From the NCBI GenBank assembly GCA_963842955.1, contig CAWJIJ010000005.1, forward strand, positions 186,001 through 250,000: a stretch of 64,000 nucleotides of DNA, read 5' to 3'. A model generated the notes under the pieces. That model ran no database searches and had not been told where the DNA came from. It was given only the letters and a program-made list of their open reading frames with translations. This stretch comes from JARFQW01 sp963842955 (lineage in GTDB: Bacteria; Pseudomonadota; Gammaproteobacteria; Steroidobacterales; XN24). How positions within the stretch are numbered: position 1 is the first letter of the stretch; each line of letters opens with the position of its first letter. Shown here piece after piece: positions 39,784 to 48,996 of this stretch. The translations under genes and the position numbers were made by a program.

Positions 39784-41325
39784 ATGAAGCGATTGATATT
39801 CGCGCTGGGGCTTTTTGGCCTCATCGCCCAGGTCCATGGGGCTGACAAGCCCAACATCCTCGTGATCTGGGGGGATGATGTCGGGCAGTCCAACATCAGC
39901 CGATATACCCAGGGCGTTGTTGGGTACCGGACGCCCAATATCGACCGAATCGCGGAGGAAGGCATGACCTTCACCGATTATTACGGTGAACAGAGCTGTA
40001 CCGCCGGCCGGTCGTCCTTCATCACGGGCCAGAGCGTGTTTCGCACCGGCCTGTCCAAGGTGGGTCTTCCCGGCGCCAAAGAGGGCATGCAGGAACGGAA
40101 TCCAACGATTGCCGGTCTTCTCAAGGCGGAAGGCTACGTCACCGGCCAGTTCGGCAAGAACCATCTCGGTGACCGGGACGAGCACCTGCCGACAAACCAT
40201 GGCTTTGACGAGTTCTACGGCAACCTTTATCACCTCAACGCCGAAGAGGAACCGGAGAACGAGGACTATCCGAGGGACATGAAACTCCCGGATGGCTCCA
40301 CATTTATCGAGAAGTTCGGACCCCGCGGCGTCATCCACAGTTTTGCGGACGGCCGCATCGAGGACACCGGCCCGCTGACGAAAAAGCGGATGGAGACGGT
40401 GGACGACGACACCAGCGACCGCGCCATCGGATTTATCGAGAAAGCCGTCGCTGACGACCAGCCGTTTTTCGTCTGGTGGAGCGGCACCCGCATGCACTTC
40501 CGGACTCATGTAAAGGAAGAACTGCGCGGCATCTCCGGCCAGGATGAGTACGCCGACGGCATGGTCGAGCATGACATGCACATCGGCAAATTCCTGGACG
40601 CGCTGGATCGCCTCGGCATCGCGGACAACACGATCGTTTTCTATTCCACCGACAACGGCCCGCATTACAACACCTGGCCGGATGCCGCTGCGACCCCGTT
40701 CCGCGGCGAGAAGAACACCAACTGGGAAGGCGGCTGGCGTGTGCCCTCGATGGTGCGCTGGCCCGGCAAGATCGAAGCGGGCCGCTGGTCCAACGGGATC
40801 ATGCATCACATGGACTGGTTGCCTACGTTCCTTGCCGCGGCCGGCAACGACGATGTCAAGGACGAGCTGAAGGCGGGCGGGGTGAAGGCCATTGACCGCA
40901 GCTACAAGGTTCACCTGGACGGATACAACTTCCTTCCGTACCTGACCGGCGAGGAAGATGAGAGCCCGCGTAAGGAGATCTTCTATTTCTCCGACGACGG
41001 CGACCTCACGGCCCTGCGCTACAACGACTGGAAGGTCATGTTCATGGTGCAGAAGTCTCCCGGCACGCTCAACGTGTGGCAGGAGCCGTTTGTGCCGATG
41101 CGAGTCCCGTATATCTACAACCTCCGCCGGGATCCCTATGAGCGGGCGACGATCACCTCCAACACCTACTACGATTGGATGATCGACCGCGTCTACCTGC
41201 TGGTGCCCGCCCAGGCCTATGTGGGTAATTTCCTGGCGACGTTCAAAGAGTTTCCGCCGAGCCAGAAGGCCGCGAGTTTCAGCCTGGACCAGGTGATGGA
41301 GAAGCTGACACCGCCAGGTGGCTAA
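39784..41325 (+). CDS. Exported sulfatase (arylsulfatase type)
   Basis: The 513-residue protein has a signal peptide (MKRLIFALGLFGLIAQVHGA). NILVIWGDDVG (about 24-34) gives the metal-binding Asp pair, and SCTAGRSSF places the formylglycine Cys at residue 72 (C-x-A-x-R variant). GKNHLGD, TRMHFRTHV and YSTDNGPHYNTWPD are further sulfatase metal or substrate regions. Cys-type sulfatases need an FGE-like maturase, not present in this window. GGAGGGG lies five bases before ATG 39784. A strong terminator follows its stop. Expected substrates are sulfated sugars or aryl sulfates; the length and C-terminal WQEPF region match a common bacterial group of unknown substrate. Probably controlled by the divergent LysR. 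Confidence 0.9.
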   Translation: MKRLIFALGLFGLIAQVHGADKPNILVIWGDDVGQSNISRYTQGVVGYRTPNIDRIAEEGMTFTDYYGEQSCTAGRSSFITGQSVFRTGLSKVGLPGAKEGMQERNPTIAGLLKAEGYVTGQFGKNHLGDRDEHLPTNHGFDEFYGNLYHLNAEEEPENEDYPRDMKLPDGSTFIEKFGPRGVIHSFADGRIEDTGPLTKKRMETVDDDTSDRAIGFIEKAVADDQPFFVWWSGTRMHFRTHVKEELRGISGQDEYADGMVEHDMHIGKFLDALDRLGIADNTIVFYSTDNGPHYNTWPDAAATPFRGEKNTNWEGGWRVPSMVRWPGKIEAGRWSNGIMHHMDWLPTFLAAAGNDDVKDELKAGGVKAIDRSYKVHLDGYNFLPYLTGEEDESPRKEIFYFSDDGDLTALRYNDWKVMFMVQKSPGTLNVWQEPFVPMRVPYIYNLRRDPYERATITSNTYYDWMIDRVYLLVPAQAYVGNFLATFKEFPPSQKAASFSLDQVMEKLTPPGG

Positions 41326-41355
41326 TGCCCCAACCTTTCGCTCTGTATCGGGCGG

Positions 41356-41386
41356 CCCGGGGGTTGTTCCCCCGGGTTTTTGTTTT
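41356..41386 (+). terminator. Strong rho-independent terminator after the sulfatase
   Basis: CCCGGGGG (41356-41363) pairs perfectly with CCCCCGGG (41369-41376) around a TTGTT loop and is followed by TTTTTGTTTT. It begins about 30 bases after the sulfatase stop. It separates the sulfatase from the decayed HAD gene, whose signal-peptide region begins 38 bases later. Confidence 0.9.
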
Positions 41387-41423
41387 CTGGCGGAAGGCTT
41401 TTGCGGCTGAGCGGATGCAGTAG

Positions 41424-41822
41424 CTGAAGACGAACAGACTGCTGGTCTTCCTGATCCTGTTGGCGGTCTCGGCGGTGCATGCCGCGGAGCCCCTGCCTTC
41501 TTGGCGCGACACGGCCAGCCGGGAAGCGATCGTCCACTTCGTGACTGCCGCCTCCACCGGGGGCAAGCCGGGCTTTATTCCCGAGGACGAGCGGATTGTG
41601 GTTTTCGGCAACTCCGACGGCGACCATCAGATGCTGCAGTACACCGCCGGCGGTGACGGCCCGCGACTGATGGGGCTTATCCACCACACCGACGCCGAAC
41701 GGGAATGGGCCTACGATCGGGATTCCCACATTGGCCGCCTCGACAAAGCCCTGGAGGAGGCCGAACGCCGGGACTGGGTTGTGGTGGACATGAAGGCGGA
41801 CTGGGCCCGGGTTTTCCCCTAG
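41424..41822 (+). pseudogene. HAD phosphatase with internal in-frame deletion and no proper start
   Basis: The product reads as the two ends of a known exported HAD-like phosphatase group of about 300-330 residues. The N-terminal end is AEPLPSWRDTASREAIVHF through PEDERI, and the C-terminal end is VVFGNSDGDHQMLQYTAGG through DRDSHIGRLDKAL to ADWARVFP. The middle, including the nucleophile motif (DNDGTLW in the family as I recall it), is gone: ERI joins directly to VVFGNSDGD. About 200 residues are missing without loss of frame. The signal peptide (KTNRLLVFLILLAVSAVHAA) begins at a CTG, and the nearest upstream ATG is followed by TAG, so normal translation is doubtful; TTG 41460 would cut into the signal. 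I therefore call it a pseudogene. Confidence 0.7.
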
Positions 41823-42388
41823 CCTGCGATCGCTGTTGCGGGCCCGTAGCCATGTGTCGCCGGCGGGCGACACCTGCAGGCCGAAAAAGTTGAACTCCAC
41901 CGTTGTCCCCGACTTCGGCATCGACTAACGTCGAGGCAGGAACGATCGGGAAGAGAAACGGGCCGTGACGCTTCGGGAACAGGTGGATCAAATGCTGCCG
42001 GGATGGGAATCCTGGTACCCGAGCCTGTTCGATGCGGCGCGGGATCTCGGCGTTATCCGGGCCCGGGTCTGTGACCCGTCCTCCCTGCTGCTGTCCAATC
42101 GCCACACCCGCATTCGCCAGCGGGCCGAGCATGCCCATGTCGAACAATGGGGCGGTTTCGACGACAGCGGGGAGGGGACAGGGAAAAAGCGCCGCAAACG
42201 CCGAAAAGCGGGACGGGCGTCCCGAAGCTGACAACCGGGGACAGCGGGCCCCTTCGCCTCGCAGTCCACAATACCGGTGATAACCGGGCGGGCCGGCGCT
42301 ACGGCCCTACCCGGAATCGACGCGCGTTTTCAACGTTGCCCCGCCCCTGACCGGCCTTCGACCGTGGTCTGGCAATCGCTGGAAACGC
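41823..42388. other. Gene-poor stretch with GGGGACAG repeats and a hairpin
   Basis: Between the HAD remnant and the antiporter I find no secure gene. A possible 88-residue frame (GTG 41965 to 42231) is listed separately. GGGGACAG-type motifs occur near 42174 and 42238, and GGGAC-GGGC-GTCCC (42210-42223) makes a perfect short hairpin between them. GGGGACAG...CCCC phrases are common in extragenic repeat elements of proteobacteria; a copy count across the genome would be needed to name it. Confidence 0.4.
41965..42231 (+). CDS. Possible small hypothetical protein (weak)
   Basis: An 88-residue frame from GTG 41965 has two coherent-looking parts: MTLREQVDQMLPGWESWYPSL (amphipathic and aromatic) and a very basic C-terminus GKKRRKRRKAGRASRS. 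The basic tail coincides with a repeat-like, hairpin-containing DNA segment, so it may be an accident of that DNA. There is no recognised family, no clear ribosome-binding site and no linked operon partner. Confidence 0.25.
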   Translation: MTLREQVDQMLPGWESWYPSLFDAARDLGVIRARVCDPSSLLLSNRHTRIRQRAEHAHVEQWGGFDDSGEGTGKKRRKRRKAGRASRS

Positions 42389-44008
42389 TCAGGCCGGTTT
42401 CGCCGCCGAGTCGATGGAGTTGGCGACATCCGCAGCAAACCCGGCGCCGGCTTCGGCCGCCAGGTTGCGGGCGAGATTCGCGCCGGCGGCTTCCAGGGCC
42501 AGAGCCTGGTCGGGGTGCTCGGCGAGGGCCGCGACATAGCCCGTGAACCCGGTTGCACGCATCTGCTTCACCGCGAAGAGATTGGCCCGGTGCTCGGGCA
42601 TGGCCAGCATGACGACGTCGGTGGCATCTGCGCCTCCGCGGCGGACCCGTTCCCAGAAGTCCGGGTCGATGGCGTCTCCGAGCACGACCCGCCGGCCCGC
42701 GGCCTTGTGCTGCCGAACGCGGTCTGCGTTCGACTCCACGCCGACCACCACATTGCCGTGGTGCTCGACAATGTGGTCATAGGCAGCGGTTCCGATGCGT
42801 CCTACACCGAAGATCACCACCCGGGCCCGGCCGAGATCCGGCGGATGCTCCTCCGGATGCAGTGTGGGCGTCTCAAAGGGCTTCAGGCGTTCCAGGTACC
42901 GCCCGCAGATGGAGTGCGCTTTTGCGTTCAGGGGCGCTGCGGCGATAAACGAGATCGCCAGGGAAATCGCCATGGCTGCAAGCCACTCCGGCCCGAGCCA
43001 GCCGTTGGACACGCTGACCGTGGCCACGATGAGCCCGAATTCGCTGTAGTTGGTGAGGCTGAAGGCCGCCAGCGTCGCCGACCGGGCCCGCATGTTGAAA
43101 CGCACGAGCAGCCAGAAAAACAGCCAGGTCTTGAAGGGGATCAGAATCATCAGTATGAGCGCGACGCTCACCTGCTCGAGATTCGGAAGGCCGGCCAGGC
43201 CGACGCTGAGGAAGAAGCCCACGAGCAGGAGTTCCTTCAGTCCGAAAAGGGTATCCGCCACGTCGCTCGCGCGCTTGTGATTGGCCAGCAGCATGCCGAT
43301 GATCAGCGCGCCGAGATCGGGCTTCAGGTTCACGATTTCAAAGGCCCGCGCACCCAGTGCGACGGCCGTAAACATGGCGAAAATCGGTAACAGTTCACCG
43401 TGACCCACACGGTCGAGAATCCAGCCCATGACCGGGCGAACCAGGAACAGGGCCGCCAGCAGGGGTATGGCCCAGATGGACGGGATCTTGCCGGTGGAAA
43501 CGGTCAGAAAGATGACGGCAAAGATGTCCTGCATGATCAGGATGCCGATGGCGGTACGGCCATGCAGGGACGACATCTCGCCCTTTTCTTCCAGAACCTT
43601 GACGGCAAAGACCGTGCTGGAGAAGCTCGCCGTGAAGGCGATCAGCACCGCGGTGCCGGCATCCAGGTCCGCGAACAACGGTGCGCCGGCTATGGCGAGG
43701 CCGTAGAAGATCAGGCTGAACACCACGGTCGTGATCAGCAGGTGCAGGGAGGCGCCGCCCCAGACTTCGGGTCGGGCCAGGTTCTTGATCTTGAGTTTCA
43801 GACCGATGGTGAACAGGAGCAGCGTTACGCCAAAATCGCCGATCCGGCTGATCGTGGCGTCGCCCTCGACGCCCAGCGCGCTCAGGACAAACCCGGCAAT
43901 GAGAAACCCGACCAGGGCCGGCAGCCCGATCAGGCGAGCGCCGAACCCGAAAAGGAAGGCGATGGCCAGGGCGACCGGGAAGATGGCGGCAATCGTGATG
44001 CTTTCCAA
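42389..44008 (-). CDS. CPA2-type K+/H+ antiporter with TrkA-N domain (KefB-like)
   Basis: The 539-residue protein starts at TTG 44008, which has GGAG five bases upstream; the frame extends to 44089 but that part is arginine-rich and unlike a transporter start. About 11-12 hydrophobic segments form a Na+/H+-exchanger fold (GDFGVTLLLFTIGLKL, TASFSSTVFAVKVLEEKGE and GILIMQDIFAVIF are family motifs; the QD is a likely ion-site residue pair). Near residue 405 a Rossmann NAD-binding domain begins, VVIFGVGRIGTAAYDHIVEHH, as in KefB/KefC/YbaL. Role: K+ efflux or pH and electrophile protection, gated by nucleotide. No ancillary KefG/F-type gene is adjacent. Confidence 0.88.
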   Translation of the reverse strand: MESITIAAIFPVALAIAFLFGFGARLIGLPALVGFLIAGFVLSALGVEGDATISRIGDFGVTLLLFTIGLKLKIKNLARPEVWGGASLHLLITTVVFSLIFYGLAIAGAPLFADLDAGTAVLIAFTASFSSTVFAVKVLEEKGEMSSLHGRTAIGILIMQDIFAVIFLTVSTGKIPSIWAIPLLAALFLVRPVMGWILDRVGHGELLPIFAMFTAVALGARAFEIVNLKPDLGALIIGMLLANHKRASDVADTLFGLKELLLVGFFLSVGLAGLPNLEQVSVALILMILIPFKTWLFFWLLVRFNMRARSATLAAFSLTNYSEFGLIVATVSVSNGWLGPEWLAAMAISLAISFIAAAPLNAKAHSICGRYLERLKPFETPTLHPEEHPPDLGRARVVIFGVGRIGTAAYDHIVEHHGNVVVGVESNADRVRQHKAAGRRVVLGDAIDPDFWERVRRGGADATDVVMLAMPEHRANLFAVKQMRATGFTGYVAALAEHPDQALALEAAGANLARNLAAEAGAGFAADVANSIDSAAKPA

Positions 44009-44176
44009 TTCGGCTCCAGTTCCTGATCGCGATCGTCTGCGTGGTACATGCGCATCCGCCGCGGTGACCGGGCGGCTGGCCACGGTCACCGCGATCCGGC
44101 TACGCTAGGAATCCTGTCAGCCGGCATTGTAAAGGTCGGCAGGTCTCTATGCAGAACCCAAAAAGGAAGGCCGCGA

Positions 44177-45280
44177 ATGTTCTTGTGGAAATCCATGGCG
44201 TATCCCGACCGGAGGCCGCCAGGGGCTGGTGTTCGTCATTCGGTTCCTGCCAGCCAGGCGATTCCGGCTGGCTGCTTTCTGGGCATCGGGTTGTTGCTGT
44301 CCAGTCCGGACGTGCTGGCCGCCAAGACCGACGTGGTCACACTGCTCAACGGCGATCGGATCACTGGCGAAGTGAAAGCTCTCCAGCACGGCCGGCTGCG
44401 CTATAGCACCGATTCGATGGGGACGATCTATATCGAGTGGAAGGACATTCGTGGCGTTGACAGCCAGGAATATCATCGTGTTGAACTCGTTGACGGAACG
44501 CGGTATTTCGGCTCGCTGGATACGGACGAGGAGACCGGCGAACTGGTGGTCAGGCGAACCACGCGGGAGAAACGCTCGGAGCTCTTGCGCGTGGTCAAGG
44601 TGAACCCCATCGAGCAGAAAGTCATCGACCGCTTCGATGCCACCGTCAACGCGGGCTATGACTTTACGAAGGCCAGTGACGTTACGCGAATCACCGCCGG
44701 GCTGGATGTCGTGTATTCAGACGAGACCTGGCGCTACGGGCTCAAGTTCAACAGCGTGATCACCGATGACGGCGACGACCGGACCAAGAACAACCGGCTC
44801 CAGGCGACGGCCATCAGGCTGCGGGACAGCCGCTGGTTCACGTACGGACTGGGCAATGCCGAACAGAACGATGAACTGGGCCTCGACCTGAGGCTGCTGG
44901 GCAGCGTGGGGCTGGGGCGCTTCCTGCGTCAGACGAATACCTATGAGCTCATTGGCTACTTCGGGCCAGCCATCACCTACGAAGAGTCGGCGGATGGTCA
45001 GACCAACACGGATCTGGAAGCGGCCTTTGGCATGCAGTACGCGATCTTCAAGTACGATACGCCCGAAACAAATCTCACTACTGCCTTGCAGTTGTTTCCC
45101 GGGCTGTCGGATTTCGGCCGTGTCCGCGGCCAGTGGGACATCAATTTCCGCAAGGAACTGGTCGAGGACTTCTTCTGGAACCTGAACTGGTATTCCACCT
45201 ACGACAGCGATCCCAGGGACGAGGATGCGGCCAGCACCGACTACGGGATCAACACGGGACTGGGCTGGGAGTTCTGGTAG
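44177..45280 (+). CDS. DUF481-family exported barrel protein
   Basis: The 367-residue protein (ATG 44177, AAGGAAGG six bases upstream; ATG 44195 is an alternative) has a long N-terminal signal region ending near VLAAK. A small domain, VVTLLNGDRITGEVKAL and VELVDGTRYFGSLDTD, looks like two SH3-like hairpins. The rest is a DUF481 (YdiY-like) beta barrel that ends GLGWEFW with a terminal aromatic. DUF481 barrels are outer-membrane proteins of unknown function, in some cases acid-induced. It stands alone, divergent from the antiporter and convergent with the membrane protein at 45312. Confidence 0.8.
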   Translation: MFLWKSMAYPDRRPPGAGVRHSVPASQAIPAGCFLGIGLLLSSPDVLAAKTDVVTLLNGDRITGEVKALQHGRLRYSTDSMGTIYIEWKDIRGVDSQEYHRVELVDGTRYFGSLDTDEETGELVVRRTTREKRSELLRVVKVNPIEQKVIDRFDATVNAGYDFTKASDVTRITAGLDVVYSDETWRYGLKFNSVITDDGDDRTKNNRLQATAIRLRDSRWFTYGLGNAEQNDELGLDLRLLGSVGLGRFLRQTNTYELIGYFGPAITYEESADGQTNTDLEAAFGMQYAIFKYDTPETNLTTALQLFPGLSDFGRVRGQWDINFRKELVEDFFWNLNWYSTYDSDPRDEDAASTDYGINTGLGWEFW

Positions 45281-45311
45281 GCCGCCCGGGGGCGAATTCC
45301 CGAGATGGCCG

Positions 45312-46052
45312 TCAGGGCGCCGCCGACCGAACCCGCCGTGCCAGCGACAGTAAATAGATCATGATGAAGAGCCCGAGGAGGGCCTCCTTGGTCTCGCCGG
45401 GCCCGATATCCAGGCCTCGCTGGTCGATTCCGGTAGCCCGCAACAGTTTGCCAGGCCAGCTGATGGCGACGGCGAGGGCCGCCGAAGGCAGGCATACCAT
45501 GGTGGGCCAGAGCCACGCGGGCACCGACCCGGGAGTAAAGGCCAGATCCCGGGACCGAATCCAGACGGGCATGATTACGCCGCCGATGAGAGCCGCCAGC
45601 GTAAGCAGCGCCCGGGGCAACTGGTTGAACAGCGAACTGGTGTTGTGCAGGTTGGTCTCGGCCTGTTCGTTGATCCGGGCCCAGGGTTCGGGGGTGCCCC
45701 ATCCGAAGAAATGCTGCCCCCAGCTGATTTCCTCGCCCGCGAAGTAGACCGCGCCGAGGACGATGAGGAGCACCCACAAGCGGAAGGGGCCGGCCTGGGC
45801 GGCCGTGGGGCCCGCGATGATTCGGACACCCGCCACCACGCCTACGGCCAGGAACAGGACCGTGAGGTTTTCGAGAACCCCGAACTCGCCATAGAAAATC
45901 CGGTCCGTGGCGGGCGCGCCTATCCTGGCCACAAACGGCAGCACGGCGACGACGACCGGCAGCCAGAGCCACAGCCAGCGGGGCAGGGAGTCATGGGGTC
46001 GGGGCAAGCGGCGTGTCCTGGTAGTGAGCGTGGCTGCGAGTTGGCCCTGCAT
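45312..46052 (-). CDS. Polytopic membrane protein of unknown function
   Basis: The protein has 246 residues from ATG 46052 (ATG 46061 is also in frame) and about seven hydrophobic segments. The most striking element is AGEEISWGQHFFGW near residue 115, a compact charged and aromatic motif inside a membrane region, followed by NEQAETNLHNTSSLFNQL. Similar EExxWGQ motifs recur in unnamed bacterial membrane proteins, so this may be the active or metal-binding site of an uncharacterised family. It ends YLLSLARRVRSAAP. It lies 63 bases from the Pat gene on the same strand, downstream of it. No function is assigned. Confidence 0.65.
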   Translation of the reverse strand: MQGQLAATLTTRTRRLPRPHDSLPRWLWLWLPVVVAVLPFVARIGAPATDRIFYGEFGVLENLTVLFLAVGVVAGVRIIAGPTAAQAGPFRLWVLLIVLGAVYFAGEEISWGQHFFGWGTPEPWARINEQAETNLHNTSSLFNQLPRALLTLAALIGGVIMPVWIRSRDLAFTPGSVPAWLWPTMVCLPSAALAVAISWPGKLLRATGIDQRGLDIGPGETKEALLGLFIMIYLLSLARRVRSAAP

Positions 46053-46115
46053 GATGGCCACGGCGCCGTCCGTGTCAAGCCACAGGCGACCCGGGAGTCC
46101 GGCTGTCGCCCGTTC

Positions 46116-48812
46116 CTAGAGCTCCAGGTTGAGCACGACCAGGTCCGGATCGTCAGGATCCGACTCCCGCCGGAACCCCAGCCGATCGGCCAGTTTCAGC
46201 ATGCCCCGGTTCTCCCGCAGGACGATGCCGTCCATGATCTTCAGCCGCCGGTCACGCGCCACCGCGATCAGGGCTTCGAGCAAGCGGGTGGCGATGCCGC
46301 GTCCCTGCCACTCGTCGGAGATGGCGATGGCAAACTCGCAGCCTTTGCGGTGTGGGTGCATGATGTAGCGGGCCACGCCCACCTGGACCTCTTCGCCGTC
46401 CTCTTCGACGACGGCGATCAGCGCCATTTCGCGGTCATAGTCGATCTGCGTGAACCGGGACAGCATCTCGGGACTGAGCTCGGTCAAGGGCTGCATGAAC
46501 CGCAGGTAGCGGGAGCGCTCGGAAAGCCGGTCCACGAAGGCTTTTTCAATTGTCGCGTCCTCCGGCCGGATGGGCCGGATCTGCAGCACGGTTCCGTCCG
46601 GCAATTCGGTGGTCTCTACCAGCGTGCTGGGGTACGGGTGGATCGCCATGTGGTCGTACGGACGCTGTCCGGGCGGGGCACGGCGGACCATGATTCGCGC
46701 GTCAACGGCCATCAGGTTCTTCTCGTCGATCACCAGCGGATTGATGTCCATTTCAACCAGTTCGGGAAGCTCGCAGACCATTTCCGACACGCGCAGGATG
46801 ATGTCCACGAGGCCGTCCCGGTTCGCCGCCGGCTTGCCCCGGAACGACTCCAGGTAACGGGCGGCCCGGGTCCGGTCGATCATCCGTTCGGCCAGGTAGC
46901 GGTTCAGGGGCGGCAGGCCGATGGCCCGGTCCCGTATTACCTCGACGAGCGTACCGCCGAGACCGACGCTGATCACCGGCCCGAATACGGGGTCGTTGAG
47001 CACGCCGAGCATGATTTCCCGGCCGTTCTCCGGCTGCCACATGGCCTCCAGCGTGACCCCATCCACCGTGGCGTCCGATGCGTGGCTGGCCACGGAGTCC
47101 ATGATTTCCCGCCACGCTGCCCGCACGTCAGCACCGCTGCGCAGACCCAGACGGACGCCGTCCACATCGGTCTTGTGGGTGATATCGGGTGACCGGATCT
47201 TCATGGCCACCGGGAAGCCGATTTCCTGGGCGAGAGTTACGGCCTCTACGGGGTCACGTGCCGGCACGCTGCGCAGAATGGGAATACGGAACGCGGCGAG
47301 TAGCGCCTTCGATTCCATCGCGCCGAGCGTCTTCCGGCCCTTGTCCAGGGCTGAATTGATGATCATCCGGGCCGTCTCGACGTCGGGATCGTCCTGGCGG
47401 CTTATCGGCTCGGCTACCTGCAGCAGCAAGGCCTGGTTGGCCCGATAGTTGGCCGCGGCGGCAAAGGCCGCCACGGCGGCCTCCGGCGTGTTGTAGGTGA
47501 GCATTCCTTGTTCCCGGAACAGTCTCCGGCTGGGCTCCATGCTCACTTCACCCATCCAGCAGGTGAGCAAGGGCTTGTTTCGAGGCAGGTCCAGGGCGGC
47601 GAGGGACCTCGCGACCTCGGTGGGATCGGAGATATCCTGAGGTACGAGGATGGCCAGCACGGCATCCACGCCGTCGTCCTCGAGACACAGCCTCACGGCA
47701 TCCGCGTAGCGGTCCGGTGGTGCATCGCCGAGCACGTCCACGGGATTGTTCCCCGACCACGCAGCGGGCAAGAGCGTATCGAGCTGCTTTTCCAGCGACG
47801 CCGAAAGGCTCGACAGCTCGATGTCCCGGTCGGCGACGACGTCTGCGGCCATGACTCCGGGGCCGCCGCCGTTCGTGACGATGGCCAGTCTCGGCCCGGG
47901 GGTTCGAATTCCCGCATGCAGCGTGGCGGCGGCGGCAAAGAAGTTCGCGTAGTTCTGGACTCGAACCACGCCCGCTCTGCGCAGCGCCGTGTCGAAAACG
48001 TCGTCGGACCCGACCAGCGCCCCGGTGTGGGAGGCAGCGGCCCGCATGCCATGGGTGTGTCTTCCGGCCTTCATCACGACCACGGGCTTCGCCCTGGAAG
48101 CGGCCCGCAGCGCGCTCATGAAACGCCGCGCGTCATGGATCCCCTCTACGTACATCATGATGGCCCGGGTCTGGGCATCTACGACCAGGTAGTCGAGAAT
48201 CTCGCCGAAATCCAGGTCCGCCGAAATGCCCGTGGACACCACGTTGGAGAAGCCGATTCCCCTGGGCTTGGCCCAGTCGAGGATTGCCGTTGCCAGCGCC
48301 CCGGACTGAGACACCAGGGCTATGCCGCCGGGCGGCGGCATGAGTTCGCAGAAGGTGGCGTTGAGGCCGATGTCCGGGCGCATGACGCCGAGGCAGTTCG
48401 GGCCCAGAAATCGGATGCCATGCTTTCGGGCGGTCTTCAGCACGGCGTTTTCGAGGGCCTTGCCCTGGGGGCCGGCTTCCCGAAAGCCAGCAGAAATCAC
48501 CACCGCACCGGGTATTTCCGCAATCCCGCACTGGTCCAGCACGCTCGCAACCGTTCGGGCCGGTGTGGCGATAACCGCCAGGTCCACGCTGCCCGGGATA
48601 CTGGCAATATCCGGATAGCAGCGGCGTCGCTGAACCTTCTCGTACTTCGGGTTGACCGGGTAAATCTTGCCCTTGAATTTCGCCTTCAGCATGTTCTTGA
48701 GAACCGCTGTGCCAGGTGACCCATCGGCTTCGGAGGCGCCGATGATCGCCACGGAACCCGGCTCGAAAATGGACTCGATATCGATTCCGAAGCGTTTGCG
48801 CTTGCGCACCAT
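46116..48812 (-). CDS. Pat-like protein lysine acetyltransferase (NDP-forming acyl-CoA synthetase-GNAT fusion)
   Basis: This 898-residue fusion matches Pat/YfiQ architecture. Residues about 10-460 form the CoA-binding and ligase-like part (FEPGSVAIIGASEADGSPG; FLGPNCLGVM; LVSQSGALATAI). About 480-700 is an ATP-grasp region (AFRIPILRSVPA; VAMKIRSPDITHKTDVDG; EMDINPLVID). About 725-898 is a GNAT domain with EWQGRGIATRLLEAL as acetyl-CoA motif A. SHTGALVGSD contains His262, at the position of the phospho-His in ADP-forming synthetases. Pat proteins acetylate lysines on acetyl-CoA synthetase and other enzymes. AGGA lies six bases before ATG 48812. It could act as acetyltransferase, synthetase, or both. 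Confidence 0.87.
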   Translation of the reverse strand: MVRKRKRFGIDIESIFEPGSVAIIGASEADGSPGTAVLKNMLKAKFKGKIYPVNPKYEKVQRRRCYPDIASIPGSVDLAVIATPARTVASVLDQCGIAEIPGAVVISAGFREAGPQGKALENAVLKTARKHGIRFLGPNCLGVMRPDIGLNATFCELMPPPGGIALVSQSGALATAILDWAKPRGIGFSNVVSTGISADLDFGEILDYLVVDAQTRAIMMYVEGIHDARRFMSALRAASRAKPVVVMKAGRHTHGMRAAASHTGALVGSDDVFDTALRRAGVVRVQNYANFFAAAATLHAGIRTPGPRLAIVTNGGGPGVMAADVVADRDIELSSLSASLEKQLDTLLPAAWSGNNPVDVLGDAPPDRYADAVRLCLEDDGVDAVLAILVPQDISDPTEVARSLAALDLPRNKPLLTCWMGEVSMEPSRRLFREQGMLTYNTPEAAVAAFAAAANYRANQALLLQVAEPISRQDDPDVETARMIINSALDKGRKTLGAMESKALLAAFRIPILRSVPARDPVEAVTLAQEIGFPVAMKIRSPDITHKTDVDGVRLGLRSGADVRAAWREIMDSVASHASDATVDGVTLEAMWQPENGREIMLGVLNDPVFGPVISVGLGGTLVEVIRDRAIGLPPLNRYLAERMIDRTRAARYLESFRGKPAANRDGLVDIILRVSEMVCELPELVEMDINPLVIDEKNLMAVDARIMVRRAPPGQRPYDHMAIHPYPSTLVETTELPDGTVLQIRPIRPEDATIEKAFVDRLSERSRYLRFMQPLTELSPEMLSRFTQIDYDREMALIAVVEEDGEEVQVGVARYIMHPHRKGCEFAIAISDEWQGRGIATRLLEALIAVARDRRLKIMDGIVLRENRGMLKLADRLGFRRESDPDDPDLVVLNLEL

Positions 48813-48996
48813 GGCGGTTCCTGGCGATATTGCGATGCATCAATTATGGCAGCTTGCCACGGTAATTTGGCAGAAAGCGGTTGTCGTCTGGGTGTGACCC
48901 ACGTGTTGCTACACTCTTTCGCAGCTGCACGGACGCATTCACGCGCGGGTGGGGGACCCCGTACAGGTTTCGGCGGAACCAGACAGAGGGATGCGA

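Noticed and set aside
41356..41386. Treating the CCCGGGGG hairpin as an insertion-sequence end
   Set aside because: The stem is followed by a T tract directly after a gene stop, which is a terminator; no transposase or target-site duplication is present.
45645..47192. A 515-codon plus-strand frame
   Set aside because: Crosses two real minus-strand genes (membrane protein and Pat). Shadow of codon bias.
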